DNA of 64,000 bases from Polytrichum commune (GCA_950295325.1 OX485806.1:6200001-6264000), one strand, 5' to 3'. Shown: positions 34,395-47,740, counted from the stretch's first letter. Numbers and translations are program-made. Notes: generated by a model not told the origin, from the sequence alone.

Positions 34395-37300
34395 TTAGGA
34401 GCGTGTCTCTCCTTTTTTTTGCCACAGATGCTCAATGAGGTCATTGTGCAAAGAGAAATGGTTGTTTGAATTCTCTATCTCAATGGTCCCGTTCCTGAAC
34501 TCTTCAAATGACAAGCCTCCACCCATGCAGCCCCCCCCAATCCCCCTATCAAAAAATGGCTCCAATTCTAAACCATTCTCATCTTGTATAATCATATTGT
34601 GCATGATTATGCAAGATTGAATGATGTCATTCATCGTTTCTAGCTCCCACTGCCGGCAGGGATTGCGCAGAATCTCCCATCTGCCTTGAAGCACGCCGAA
34701 GGCCCTCTCAACATCCTTCCTGATCCCTTCTTGCATCTTTGCAAAATGCTTCTTCTTCTCATCCTGTGCTTCATGGATCGTTTGCACAAAACAAGACCAT
34801 TGTGGGTATATCCCATCAGTGAGAAGATAATATCGAGGGTATACATTACCATTCACCGAGAAGCTCAAGTGTTGACCTTCTCCACTAAGCAAATTCCTGA
34901 CAATGGGAGATTGATCCAAGACATTGATATCATTGTTTCCACCAGGAAGTCCAAAAAAAGAATGTCAAATCCACAGGGACTAGTCCGCAATAGCCTTTAA
35001 GATCACAGAGCGGTTCTTGTCCTTGTCTTGGAACTGCCCTTGCCATGCAACAGGGCAGTTCTTCCACTGCCAATGCATGCAATCCAACGAGGCAAACATG
35101 CCAGGGAATCCTCGTTCCATGTTAATTTCTATTTGCCTTTTTAGATCAGCTTCCGTGGGAAGTCTGAGGTATTCAGCCTCAAAGCAATGGCGAATGGCAT
35201 TGACAAAGTGACGCATAGCCTTACCTGCAGTACTCTTGCCTAGCCGGCAATACTCATTGGTTGCATCAACAACAACCCCATAAGCAAGCATTCTAATTGC
35301 CGCTGTGCACTTCTGAAAATGGGACAACCCCAATCTTCCCAAGGCATTGATACACCCCGTGGGTCGTTCCCTTGCAATTAGCTCAAAAAGACTCACGGTG
35401 AGACATCACGTAAATTTATATTCGCTTGAGAACTACCGTGCCTCATTAATATGTTCGGTCTCAAATTAATAATTCCTCTCTTCTCCTTATGATATGAATA
35501 TAATTATTGGAGTGAATACAATCTCATTATCTTAATTCTTACTCTCAATGTAAGGCATCATTGATAATAAGAACCATTAGATTTAAAGAAAGCTTCAAGA
35601 GGTGTAACAATATCCTTGATAATAATATAGTGTTTAATAAGTTGTATGAATCTTTTAAGGTTAGTAGTTCATAAACATTAATCACACAATTGATAGTAAT
35701 CTTATAACGATGAAGAAGGTCTAGTATTCTTGAGTCTTCCTTTTTAAGCTCAAGTGTTACTACTTATAATATTGTAACTTGACATGTATACATATAGTAG
35801 TTATAATTTCATGAACACATCATTGATTGTTTTGCAATGTCACGTTTAACTTCAAAGTGTTTTAATGACAAGAATAATTATAACTCTCTTTGAGGTTTAT
35901 TCAAGAGAAATAACTCCTCTTTGATTGTTAATGACATCCAACAACTCACAAAGTATCTTAAGAGAAGAAGCATTTTTACTACAAAGTGTTTCTTGATGAC
36001 GAGAAGATTAGAACATCATTCTTACATTACTATCTTGAATGTTTGTTCAAGAGAGACAACGTACTCTTTCAACTTATAATGACATCCAACAACTCACAAA
36101 GAATCTCGAAAGAGAAAGAAGTTCCAATTTATGTCTTCATCATTCTTGTTAATCATAAAATAAGTTTGATACTCAAACATATGTTATATATTATAATATG
36201 CATAATACTTGTAAGTCAATTATGTAGTTATTGATAATAAGTTCCTCTTCTTTTGAAGGAGTTTGTAATCGTTAAGAGGTTTCACTTTAATCATTCATGC
36301 AATATAATTCTTCAAGCATTCAATCACATTTATATTTATAATTCCCTTTTGAGGAGATCAATGATAAGTTCCGCTTTGAGAGATAATCGTGCTTCCTTCA
36401 CTCAAGTTGTATAAATTGACAATTGCCTTCTCATATCAATCTCTCTCAAAGTTCCATTGATTCTCCAAAATGTCTTGAGCGCTTTGTTCTCACCCTCACA
36501 CTATCTTTTAAGTTCTTTCTCAAAAGAGTCTACTCAATCTACTCTACTCTCGGTTGCTCAATCACTTAAGCTACAAAGTACCATTGACGACTCGTAGTTC
36601 ACATTGAGAGGGAGAGGTAAGAGAGATCACTCATATTGTAGAAAAGATAAGTGTATTGCAAAAGTTCCTCGAGAGGAGAGTTACAAAAGCTTCAAGTGAT
36701 TCTTGACACTCAAATTTAAGATAACTTCGTTGTGTAGAAAATGAGGTTTAAGTCTCCTAAAATGCTTCCCTTATATAGTCTTTTCTTCCTATCCAAAATC
36801 TATACTAAGAGTGGTTGTTAACTTCCACTTCCTAGATACTTACTATCTTTGATATATGTAGATGATTCCTATCCTAAACGGTTACAACCGTTTCATCACC
36901 TTAATGTTCATAATTCCAAGATTCCCCTAACTCCTTGTTGTGGCTACATTCTAAATTCTTTTTGGAGATCAATCAAATCTTCATGTTGATTGATTAATGA
37001 TCATGATAGTAGAATGTACCATATTCCTATATTCCCCTTAATGTCTTCATAATGTCTCCTTGAGTTTAATATCTAAAATTCCCATATATTCCATAATCGT
37101 GCTTCCTAAAAATCCTACATTCTACCTATTCCATAATCATGCTTCCTTGGATATTCATTCATCCTCAAAATCTTACATACTATGCTAATAGAATGTAATT
37201 CATACTTCCTAATAACCCTATATACCCTTATATACCTCTTACATAAGTCCTTTCATCCTTATATAATAGTCCTCCTTCCTAAATTCTAAGTTTTCCTTTG

Positions 37301-37797
37301 CTAACCCGCTGGGTACCCATTGCCGTGGGTAATAGGACCTATAACCGCGCGTAAGGTGTGTAAAGCCGTGGTAGTGGACCCTATGACCGTGGACGACCTT
37401 CGGAGAGCTCTCTTCAGTGTTCTTCTTCGGCATTCTTCCTCGGCATTCTTCCTCTTCCTCTCCGGAGTTGTTTGATGTCGTTATGTGCTCTATCTTGCTT
37501 CTTTCTCTTCCATAATGTTGCTACTCAACAGGCATCACATTTTTGCACAAAATATGAATCAAACGCAGTGACTGACTCTACAATCCTCATGAACAATTGT
37601 CCATGCCACAATTCTTTGTCCTTGTGCACAAACTCCCTCACCATGCGGCTACCTCCTCTCCGCCTCCGCTTCACCTCCTCATCAGAGTCACTTGAATCTT
37701 GGTGGATTGTCGCCAAGAACATCTCTTGCAACTCGTCATCAGAGTCTTGGGCTACTTCTTCAAACGCCCTTGACATCTCACATCGCCATTGCTCCAT
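34395..37797 (-). pseudogene. PIF/Harbinger DDE transposase, split by insertion
   Basis: The gene reads on the minus strand from ATG 37797. The N-terminal part (to 37531) ends in SYFVQKCDA. The frame then enters a foreign 2183-bp element and resumes exactly in frame at 35342 with LGRLGLSHFQKCTAAIRML. Downstream motifs include FASLDCMHWQWKNCP (first Asp), LTDGIYPQW (second Asp) and VERAFGVLQGRW (Glu), the DDE triad of the plant Harbinger nuclease. Two further lesions are in-frame stops at 34980-34982 (TAG) and 34965-34967 (TGA), inside the block that otherwise reads like LWIWHSFFGLPGGNNDIN. The protein can no longer be made. Confidence 0.9.
35348..37530. mobile_element. Nested LTR-type element, probably a solo LTR
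   Basis: The 2183-bp insertion begins TGATACACCC and ends CTACTCAACA (TG...CA ends) and is flanked by the perfect 5-bp duplication GGCAT (35343-35347, 37531-37535). These are hallmarks of LTR-retrotransposon integration. No internal coding region, primer-binding site or second LTR copy is visible, so a solo LTR left by recombination fits best; a small non-autonomous element is possible. It contains a ~150-bp partial duplication (GACATCCAACAACTCACAAAG near 35933 and 36084). Short frames inside it are not genes. Confidence 0.85.
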
Positions 37798-38083
37798 CTT
37801 CACAACAATTGAAGGCTCCGCAACACTTCCTACAAGCGCCGCAGGAGCTCTGGAGCGGTGCAAGAATGCAGAAGGAAAAAATGACTGTACATGGTCAACA
37901 TTGTTCACTTTTGCTTCGGTGGCAGATTTTGATGAGGTGGCATATTTTACAGCGCTGGTTGGGGACCGCGGGTTGGAGGGGAGGCATCAACATGCAGGAC
38001 ACCACACAGGCAGCCCCGCAAACTAGCTTGAAAAATTTGCTATACAGTCCCTTTTTACCGATTCTGCATTGATGATGCTCTAA

Positions 38084-38417
38084 GGCAAAGGCCAAGTTAT
38101 GAATTAAGGCCAAGGCTCCTGTTCGTTTTTTTTTTGGGGGGGGGGGTCCCCGTTGTGGATAGCTCTTCGGTGAGGAGGCCAGGAGAGGCCGAGAGCCCCT
38201 GGAGCTCTTTCTCTTGAAGTGGGAAGAACATCTAGAGGAACGGGGCGGAGCGCTGCCGAGCTCGGTGCTTGAGGCACTAAGCAGAGGCCCGGACCCGGAT
38301 TGAAAGGGTGATTCAAGATGTGAGTGAGGGAGAGGAAAGGAAAAAGGAGAAGCGAGAGGGCGAGCTCTCTGCCATCGCCTCCCCTCGCGTTCTTCATTTT
38401 TCTCTGTATCAGTGACC
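38084..38417. other. Short GC-rich spacer between two transposons
   Basis: About 330 bp lie between the Harbinger and CACTA target duplications. It has a T-run followed by a G-run near 38127-38147 and a GC-rich minus-strand frame that I cannot assign. It is probably the original host sequence into which both elements landed. Confidence 0.5.
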
Positions 38418-40631
38418 GGTCACTAGTACAAAACCATGGCTTAATGTCTCGGCACAATTGACTATCCGTGTTTATTTAACTGAGGTAGCCCGACCTCATA
38501 GTCAGGGTGGTTTTTGTGACTGACCATAGTCCCAAACCACCCTTGGTTTTTTTGACTTAGCAATCCAATCACACTTATTGACTAAACATAGTCCACAAAA
38601 TCAGAGGAGGCATACATTATTGGGAGCAAGCAAACTATGCATTGAATATGTTTTTTTGACTCAAGGCCCAATCACACATTTAGACTAACTACAGTCTTAA
38701 AAACTTGAGGAAACATACATTATTGGTAGCAAGCAACCTATCTATTGCATTTGTTTTTTTTACTCAGTAATTTGTATGCATGCATGGCACATGATCCTAC
38801 ATAAAGTTTGGGCATATCAAATACAAATTGAATTAGAATCATGGCTATTTGCACCTTGTAATAACTACTTTGTACGTATGAGATACACAAGCCGGTATGA
38901 CATTCATTCTTCATCTGAAGATGAAATTGATTGTCATCTTCAGATGAAGAACCCTAAAGATCTTGACTTAGTTAGATCATAACATGAGAATGATATGAAT
39001 TCACCAACTTCCACATTTTATATCTTTCGCATTGGGATCTCTTATTATCATCCACTTGATAGTGTTCTTATGCTAATTGAAAGGCCCATCATCATAGTAT
39101 TGTGTCATATACTCAATTCTAAATATATGATTAATTTTGGAGACCGAAGCTCAACATGCAACACTTTCTTCTTCCTCTAATTTTGAGCATAAATCAGTTG
39201 TGGATGAGATCGAAGGTGCGTAGGGGTTTGAGAGAGTAAATCCAAATAGGGACGGCAAATACCAAGGGTTTGGAAGGCAATAGATTTCATTCATCTTCAA
39301 TTTATCCTACTCAAGGGCCAAGTCAATTAGTTTGTTTTTTATTTGCAATCAAATGTTTTAGACGATGTTTGATGAAAAACAACAATAATGTTGGTAGTCC
39401 CAATTGTATGGATGTAGTTTTAGAATTCACTTTGTACAACTTTCTTTTGAATGTTCACTCCATAACAAGCATTTTTATGAACTTACAATTTATGATACAT
39501 TTTTTATTTGACTTGGGATTCCAACGCTTTTAAACGATCGTTTTACTCCTAAATTCTTACACTTGAGTTCATATAAGTATTATGACAACACATGATATTT
39601 ACCATTTGCTCCTCATGATACACGTCAATATTCAAATACAAAACTTAAACAGTTGCAATACCCAAATCTAAATCAATTAAAATTAAATAATTAAAATTAA
39701 AATTATGTATATATATATACACACCAAATCCGTTCTCTTTTTTTCCTTTTCTTTTTGCTACCTAAATCATATATCCTTGTCAATGATTGGGTGGAGCATT
39801 GTGGAGCCTTTAATTGAACTTTAGTATCCTTTTTAACTGAAAAACCTCCATGAGCTCAATTAGGCCCATGCTCACTAAAATAGGCTAGCCCATTATTATA
39901 TTAAAAAAAAAGATTCAATGCAATGACAATCTGTAAAGGCATGGCCTAAGCAAACTAAACCTAAATCAAGGGGTTCACTCAACAAACAAAAATAACCACT
40001 TACAACCCACACAAGGCCTTATTCATTGTCGGCCCACAATACTTAACTCCTAACTTCCTAATAAATGTTAACCTACGAAATACATCCAATATTGTGTGAT
40101 GACATCCATTACATTGACTCGCAACCTTTCAAATGGCAAAAGCCACCAAATTTGACTTTTGTGATCAAATTATTCATCTAGACTATATTGATTCTTATTT
40201 TGTTTCATAAAAATAAAATATTGATTTGATACACATATTTTATATATGATAATTTTGCAAAACTCTCCCTCCATAATTGTAATGAATTTATATTTGTTAA
40301 ACATTCAAAAAGCTCCCTTTATAACTGTTACAATGTTAACTCACTATAAATGTTAGAATTTTTTTACTCCAGAGCCTAACATTTATAGAGGGTGGACTGT
40401 ATATGACAAGTCAGAAAGACCCGTTTTATTATTTTAGCGAATTGTCTTATTCACGCTAAATCAGATATTTAGTGTAGCGTGTCAGTTGTGGACCGATCGG
40501 GAAGGATGAATGAAGAACACCTGGATGAGCTTAGGACACCTACGTTCATCTATGATCATGAACTTCAAATTCTGGCAGAGTGGAGACGAGAGTTCGGATT
40601 CCCGCCAAGGTCGGCTGTAGCCGCGGTCCCA

Positions 40632-40871
40632 ATGGCCATGGCTATAATGTCCGGTCTGGCATCTATTTCTTGCCCCAATGTCGCTTCTCGATCCGTGTGG
40701 CGAATGTTCCATCTCCTCAGCATAGCCTGTAGTTTGTGCAAAAAAAATTCCTTCGCCGGAGGTCTATTCTGTAAGCATTTCAGTCTTCTACCGACGTCGA
40801 TCAACTCTGATTACTGTATTCATAGTTTCTCAACTCCTTACATCAAAATTCAACAGGATCTGTGCTGCTAA
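40632..40871 (+). CDS. Possible transit-peptide exon of the captured methyltransferase gene
   Basis: From ATG 40632 the frame encodes MAMAIMSGLASISCPNVA followed by Ser/Arg-rich, acid-poor sequence ending at a stop at 40869-40871. The composition suits an organelle transit peptide, which plastid-type TrmB proteins carry. Its link to the methyltransferase exons 2 kb downstream is only by proximity and orientation; connecting exons were not resolved. Confidence 0.3.
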   Translation: MAMAIMSGLASISCPNVASRSVWRMFHLLSIACSLCKKNSFAGGLFCKHFSLLPTSINSDYCIHSFSTPYIKIQQDLCC

Positions 40872-42866
40872 ACCTTCTTTCTAATCACATCCACATTGCT
40901 CAACGCTGCGCAGAGATCTTTTGAGCTAATCAGTATGCGGGCGGTTCTTGGTTTTCTCAACGTAGTACCTGGCATTGCGGTGGCACCCTTAATGCTGGCA
41001 GAAGTTCTTGGACATCCTTGTTGCGGTATTGGGATTCTGGATGCAGCTTGGATCCGATGTGCTATTCCATCCGACTGACAATGTTGTAGAGTCTGAGTTT
41101 GTGGGTAAGCTCGTTCGCTAACCGTTCTATCGAAGCGTGATGTAGCGAACCGATGTAGCTTGAATTGTTTCTTCATCTGCAAGTTGATGGTAGGGTTGAG
41201 ATTTTTAGTAAATCGTCTGTAATTCTTGAAATAGGTGTGTCGGAAATCATTTTTTTTCAGTAATTATCACATCCGGCCAAATTTGATTGAGGCGCTTCTA
41301 AGTCTGAGTGTCTGTCGTAAAGATTCCATGGCAGCTGCTTTAGAATTTCGCAAAATGGCCTTTGAGTCTGGTGCACATGACAATCTGTAATACATTGCGG
41401 AATTCATGTTGAACTTGGCTGAAACTTTCTAAGCAAATTCAGGAGGAGAACTATGTGAATGCGCTCAAAGTTTGGCTATTAGAGTCGGTGCTTGCTGCAG
41501 TTGGAGTGCATCTGCTCCAATTTCACACTCCTTATTAATGCTCGTCTTTCATTCCAGAGTTTCTGTGAAAGATTCTGTTATTTCTTGTTGTAAATATCAA
41601 GTTACATTACTGATGTTTTCGTATTATACAAGAAGTGGGTGCTGAGCGAAAAGCGTCCGTTGAAGACCCACGTACCTTAGTGCATGAAGAATCTGGGGAC
41701 TATCTAGGAGAGGGGTGATGGGAATCCAGGGTTTGTTGCCGACACTTAAGTCGGTAATGCATCCAGCCCACATTCGGGACTATGCAGGGAAACGGGCAGC
41801 CATTGATACTTACTCTTGGCTTCACAAGGCTGCATTCAGCTGCAGTAAAGACATCTGTGAAGGCCGTCCTAACGAGAAGTAAGCAAAGCTGAAAATCATC
41901 AACCATCAATTTTTCAGTGCCAGTCTAATGAAGACTTCAAATAAGTGGATAAATGTCTAAGCCTAAAGCCAGAGATTCCCTATGAAAAGAGGTGGAATCC
42001 CATGCAAATATGAATTGACTCTCCCATACATTCAGGCTTTGTCTCTCCTGGGAAAATTGGTCAATCCCAATATTGGTTATCCTCAAATAGCGTTTGCCAA
42101 TTTTCACAATGCTAATGAATTTAGCCACCCTCTGTAGCAACCGTTGAAAGCATTTTATCCCTTTTGCACACCCTAGTTTTGAAGGGACTTCTCTGCTGTA
42201 TCTGTGATTCATAAGTGAGTATGACTAACTTGCCAGCCAAGCGTTGGGTGCCCAAGTTTCTTCCTCAAACACTAATCATTTTTTTAGGTCATCATCCATC
42301 ACTCTGAGACATCAACATTTACTTTGGAGAATGTGTACAGGCTCTATTTTTCTGCACTACATGTGATTCTTTCATGGATTTAAATTTTTTTGGTGTGAGA
42401 TATAAGCATCTGCCTGATACACAACACCATTTAAGACGTTCAAAAACAAATAGGTACAAAGAATTGTGCTAGTATGCAACTTATTCTCTTATCTATTTAT
42501 GTAGCTGCATCCATATGGACACTGGACAAGTAATGTTCCAAGCAAACCTTGGTTCGATATAAGTATTGTCCATCAATATACGCACACTCATTCTTGGCAG
42601 CTTCTCACATTCTACCTATGTAATCTGCTCTGTTAGAAGAATGTTGGTAAATGGTGCATTTGCAGCTGACAAGTTGGTCAGGCTCAGTGTAGCCTACGGA
42701 ATTTTTTCCCATAGCAATAGCTTTAGTACGGGGACCTGAAGTGTTGAATGCAGCCATTCATTATACTATGACTCTATGTGGACATGGCTATAAATTTAGT
42801 GTGGTCAGGATTTTGTCTGCATAGGTGTAGTGTTCAATTTCTGATGCCAGTATCACTTTCTTGCAG

Positions 42867-44918
42867 GTAGGAGGAGTGCGAGTGAGGCAGCATGTTAATC
42901 CATTCAAAGCTTCTCTTATGGTCAGCCCTCATTCCAGTCTAAAAATGATCAACTTGTGCCAAAGTTAATTGCTTGAGAAATCACTGAAGCAGTCTGATAA
43001 TGTAATTGATGCAAAGTGTACATAACAAATTACAGAAGCATATCACACCAGATCTATGTTGTGAGCATCAGAAACATGATTTTGAGGTGTTGTCAAAGAT
43101 GATACCCATTGGTCACAATATTCACAATCTGACAAAGCTGAAATGTTTTCTAGGCTTTTGATTCTAGAAGGTTTGCCATCAGTTTTAGAATCATATCTTC
43201 AGAAATGACATCATAAGATGGCTTGCAGCTTTTACACTCACCTCTTGCTTGAATACAAAGCTTGAGAGCTTATATATATGCTAATGCAAATCTGTTGCTC
43301 ACATCAATTTCTAAATATACTATTATATGGCACGTTGAATTTGGTTCTATGGTGTTACAGGTTCCTACCGTTCCTCCAGCCTGGGAGACAGAATTTGAAG
43401 ACCCAACTTTACCTCTGCATGTGGATATTGGTTGTGGTGTGTTTTTACACTCTCTGAAATTTGTAGGAAGATAATTAACCCATTACTTTAGTCACTGCAT
43501 ATACTTTGAAGGAAAATGAACATATTTCATATTTCCATTGTACAATCAGAATCCATGTTCAAGGAAGATACCGTCATCTACAAAACCTTCTGTGTTGATG
43601 GTAGTGTTGAATCTCACATTATACATACAATTGCAGGAGTTGTGCTTTACCTACATCACACAACTGATGCCTGTAGTGTGTCTTAATGGCATTAGTTTGA
43701 GTGCTTCTTTACACATGGTGACCATAACACACATCATATAACGTGGAGCGTTCTTGCAATACTCTATCAATTCCCTGTAGCTGACATGCTAGCAGGAAGT
43801 GGCAGACTTTTAATGGTGTTGGCTAAGAGAAGCTTGGGCTCTTCTAATTTCTTGGGCATAGATATTTGTGACAAGGTACTGGTTGTGCAATTCTTGATCG
43901 ATCATGTTCTATAAAAGGAATGTAACAAGGAAAGTCTTAACACTGTATTTGTGATCTAAGGAGCTGCCACTAAGATGTTCTGAACTGGTTTTTCATAGTT
44001 TTGAAATCTCCATTACAATCACATTCAAGTTGGACCTTGTCTAGAATTTTTCCAAATTTTTTCCAGAATGGACTGATGTGTACCTTTAAACTGTATAGAA
44101 ACAGTTTTTTTCTTCTCCTCTTCTTTTCATTTCTCCTTTTCTTGGGTGGGGTGCAAATATGATTCTTCATAGTTGTAGGCTATTGTTGACAGTACAAACT
44201 ATCTTTTGTATCTTGCAGTTGTTAGAGCGTTCAACAATCTGGGCTGAGGAGCTCAACCTCACTAACATGTAACTCATCTCTTATAGAACTTTATCACCAA
44301 GTTCATTTTGTTGATGTATCTATTTTGTTAGTTACAACTGCAAATTGGCCATTTTCAAAAATCATAGAGGAGAATCATTTTGTTACATTTTGTCAAAATA
44401 CTGGGATAGACAAATTGTGGGTTACACTTCAAATGCAATCAACGCAATTCTGATGTTCTTCACCATGTACACTTCTTAACTTGTAGTATTGTGTTGTATG
44501 ATGAAATGTGTCAAGACACTTCATGGTTGCCAACGCAACAATCGCACTGGATGCCATATTGTCGAAGTATCCTGGCCCCGTGAGGCTTGTATCAATACTT
44601 GTAAGCTCTCATATTGTGCTCATGTCTGATTCTGCATAAATATCACCTTAGGTTTAATATATGATCCTATATCTATTATTGTCATTGATTATGTACTATT
44701 TTATTTCAACAGCCCCTTAACTTGGGCAATACTACTAGTCTGATGCACACAAAATAACAATTTGTATCTATTGGAGTTTGTTTTAACAATTTTTATATGA
44801 TGAGTTTTTGAGATTTATTGTGTTCTTTGTCATGCAGTGCCCAGATTCACATTTCAAGCAGCGGCATCGCAAGAGACAAAGAATGCATGAACCTCTTCAC
44901 ATCCTCAAATATTTGTAG
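42867..44918 (+). pseudogene. tRNA (guanine-N7-)-methyltransferase, plant TrmB-like, C-terminally incomplete
   Basis: Six exons join in phase: 42867-42920, 43361-43436, 43796-43875, 44219-44268, 44516-44600 and 44838 onward. They encode VRVRQHVNPFKASLM, FEDPTLPLHVDIGCGSGR (SAM-binding motif I), LGIDICDK, WAEELNLTN, VANATIALDAIL, YPGPVRLVSILCPDSHFK and RHRKRQRM. The order and spacing match TrmB, which methylates G46 of tRNA using S-adenosylmethionine. After HEPL the frame reads HILKYL and stops at 44916-44918; the expected C-terminal part (PGG..F..SD and NP.GI.TERE motifs) was not found downstream. The exon at 44516 uses a weak acceptor (TCAAG). All exons lie inside the CACTA element, so this is a transposon-borne, probably dead, partial copy. 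Confidence 0.72.
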
Positions 44919-46136
44919 GTCTAATATTCCTCAACCTATTTATAAGCAAATTGGTTGAGAAACTTTCATTTCTATTTTAATCTGTTTTGATGTTTCTAGT
45001 TGCATTTGAACAGGTGTTGCGACAGATGGAGATGAAATTTCAGAGGGATGTTTTAGTGTTCTGGTACACAAAGTGTGGGTACAAGATGTGAAGTTGCAAT
45101 ATCCAAACCTTGCGGGGAATCCTCCACAAGTACGCATGAAGGACTCTCAATTTGTATTAATTTTGTGGAGAAAAGAGGATTTAGTTCTTGTTGGTGGACT
45201 AACCAACATTTTGTGAGACTAGGGAACTCATTGTAGACTGTTATGATTTCAAATCTAGTAAAAAATTACATACATTTTTTTGTCTACCTAGCCTCATGTT
45301 GTAAGTTTTATTGATTCTAATGGAGACTAATCATAGTCTCATGAATGTGTTTGATTGGTTTGAAAGACATAACATGCCATTTTTTTCTTAGTCAATTTGT
45401 AAAAGAATCTAGTGCAATATGTTCTTATTTGACTGCAAGATGCTTTGATGTTGATGTTCTTTGCACTCCAAGTAGACAAACGACTAATCAATTATGCCCA
45501 ACATCATGTACAATTAATATATTGTGTTATAATGTACTACATATTGTCTATTTATATGCCCATAACATGTCTTAATCGATTATAAACAACCTATTCGTAC
45601 ACAAACGATAGTCAATTAACCATATAAGTCATGTTCTTTTTTACTAATAAACCCTACCATAATATAGTCAATTACTATACACCAATTAGTCAACAACGCC
45701 ACAAAAAACTATGTTTTATTGACTAGGAGTAGTCTATTATGTCTTATAATGTTTGTCAAGATGAATCATCAGGGTAGGTTATTTGACCATCCATAGTCTA
45801 CTTATGTGTGTTTTATTGACTACCCATAGTATAATGTTTCTATGTGTTTTGACTACCCGTAGTCTAATGTGCTTTGATACTTGTGACTAGATGTAGTCTA
45901 ATGTATCAATGTTTTATTGACTGATTATAGTCTAATGTAAAGATCAGAAGCATAGTCTAATGTACACACCCGGCCCATAGTCTAATGTACACCATGTTTT
46001 TTAGACTGCGTAACATTTGACTATGCCTTATTAGACTAACCTGAAACGACTAGGAAGTCAAAAAGTATTTGAGTGTTTTATAAACTCAAAGAAGTCATAT
46101 GTCCAGTCATATAAACCGTGATTTGTAGTAGTGGGT

Positions 46137-46900
46137 GCCGCATTGATAACGGCAAGCAGTACCTGCAACCGAAGGTAAGTCATGTGGGTGGATTGGGGTC
46201 GCTCTGCTGTCAATGGGCTTGTGGCCTTGCTTCAGTTTTGAGGAATGCAAGGAGACTGCCGAAAAAAAAAGAGCTTTGGGGTCTAGTGTGAAGATCATAG
46301 TCGGGAGAGCACCTTGCTGGTGGATTCGAATCGGGTTTTGTGTTAATTGGACTTCCACCTTCGAAGGGGGTTAAGGTAAAATATGCCGCGCATGAGGAGG
46401 TGGTAGTGAGATTTATGAGGAAAAAACGGGAACGAGGCAGTGGTTCCAGCCGAGGATCAAAACAAACGAACCCTCTTGGAATTACGGCGCGGGCTCAAGG
46501 ACAGATTATTGCTGAAGGAGAAGGCAGGTAGTAAGGCGAAGGTGGCAGGCGCATGCTTCTGGGCATTGCTCCTGGGAGTTCAATCTGTAGCTGCGAGGAA
46601 AAGAAATGTGGGTGTTGGGGAACCGCCAGCAAGTACTCGGTGTTGAGGCCTCGAGGCCCAAGGAGCAGGGAGGAAGCGGATTGCAACGGACTTGGGGGAA
46701 GGCGCGGAAGGGAGAGGAGGTAATCCCAGTCTCACTGGAGGGAGTGAAGACTGTAACCGGGGAGAGTTGTGGAGCTGCTAGCCGAAGGAGTTTCATCAAT
46801 TCCAGACGGGTGGCTCTACTACTAGTGCCGACAGTGCTGATGCTGCAACGAGTTAATGTGAGAATGAACTAGGGTAGCTTAGTTAGCGGGAGGACAGGGA
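46137..46900. other. GC-richer segment with unassigned frames
   Basis: Overlapping short frames on both strands (for example 46340-46531 and 46606-46872, +) are basic and Gly/Ala-rich. They could be decayed retroelement gag-like sequence. I cannot name a family. Confidence 0.3.
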
Positions 46901-47740
46901 CATGGCCCATTAGGCTTAGGATTCCATTGATGTGATGAAGGATTTAAAAACTTATGTGGCTACTAGAGTATTTGTAAATGCTTGATGTGTTGTTATAACA
47001 TGGGTGTAACACCTCCACTTCTCCCACCTTGTTCGGAATGTGGTTGCACACGTGTATGGTAAACGAGTGATGTGACAAGGACCCCCCACCCGGACTCAGA
47101 CGCAATCAAGGGTGGTTGGGGATTCTGGCTCACAATTCGCAATGGGTTGTTTATTTTCTAGTCTATGCTTGTGGACAAGGATGGAGTGTGCGTATTGGAT
47201 GACAATTATATTGATTTGTTTAAATGTGTTTTAAATTTTGGTTTTCATGATGTTTAGTTTTTTTTAATTTTTAAAGTTATTTCATGGAATGTGTGTGGTG
47301 GCTCTAACACTTCCAGTTTTGACCATGAGTGGGCAATATTTCCATCCTCTCATAGTAATGTTATTGATGAGTGGTTGATAATTAGTGAGTTTTATGGTAC
47401 ATGATTTTTTAGTGAAATGATCATTACAATATGTAAATTGTATGCATTGTATGATGATTTTTGGTGTAGGGGTATTTGGTGGGGGGTTGGTGTATGGGGT
47501 GGCCTATAACACAAAGTATGTCAGTTGTGAGCCATGCATTACAATTGCATCTTTGGGTATTGTAGATACATGGTAGCAGCCACGTTGCCACCATTTTTTT
47601 TTTGAGGAAGTTAGTTATGTGTTCCGACATTCATAAGGGTATATTGTCATGATGTTATATTAGATACTAAGAGTTTTCTTAGTCCTTGGACCATTTATGT
47701 CTTCTTGTTATTAGTTTGCAAATGTGTTGTTGTTCACATT

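Larger units (their letters stand above)
31520..38080. mobile_element. PIF/Harbinger transposon with nested insertion
   Basis: The ends are perfect 12-bp inverted repeats GAGCATCATCAA (31520-31531, 38069-38080), flanked by the 3-bp target duplication TAA (31517-31519, 38081-38083). Inside are the two genes typical of the superfamily: a Myb-like ORF2 on + and a DDE transposase on -. A 2183-bp LTR-type element plus its 5-bp duplication inflates the length; without them the transposon is about 4.37 kb. Both genes are broken, so the copy is not autonomous. The 32.8-34.4 kb segment includes a captured host exon. Confidence 0.92.
38421..46133. mobile_element. CACTA (En/Spm) transposon carrying host gene exons
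   Basis: The 7713-bp element starts CACTAGTACAAA and ends TTTGTAGTAGTG (12 bp, one mismatch), flanked by the 3-bp duplication GGT (38418-38420, 46134-46136). Subterminal regions are packed with GACTA...TAGTC type motifs: TAGTCTAATGT recurs many times in 45720-46000, and related units, including a ~110-bp duplication, lie at 38560-38770. These resemble transposase-binding arrays of CACTA elements. No TNP2-type transposase was found, so the copy is non-autonomous. The centre contains exons of a tRNA methyltransferase gene. Confidence 0.85.

Noticed and set aside
35986-36234. 82-codon frame inside the LTR-type insertion
   Set aside because: It has no domain and overlaps a partial internal duplication of the LTR.
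47276-47400. Plus-strand stretch reading KVISWNVCGG, like the start of a LINE endonuclease
   Set aside because: The following residues do not continue the endonuclease pattern, and the convincing LINE sequence nearby is on the other strand.
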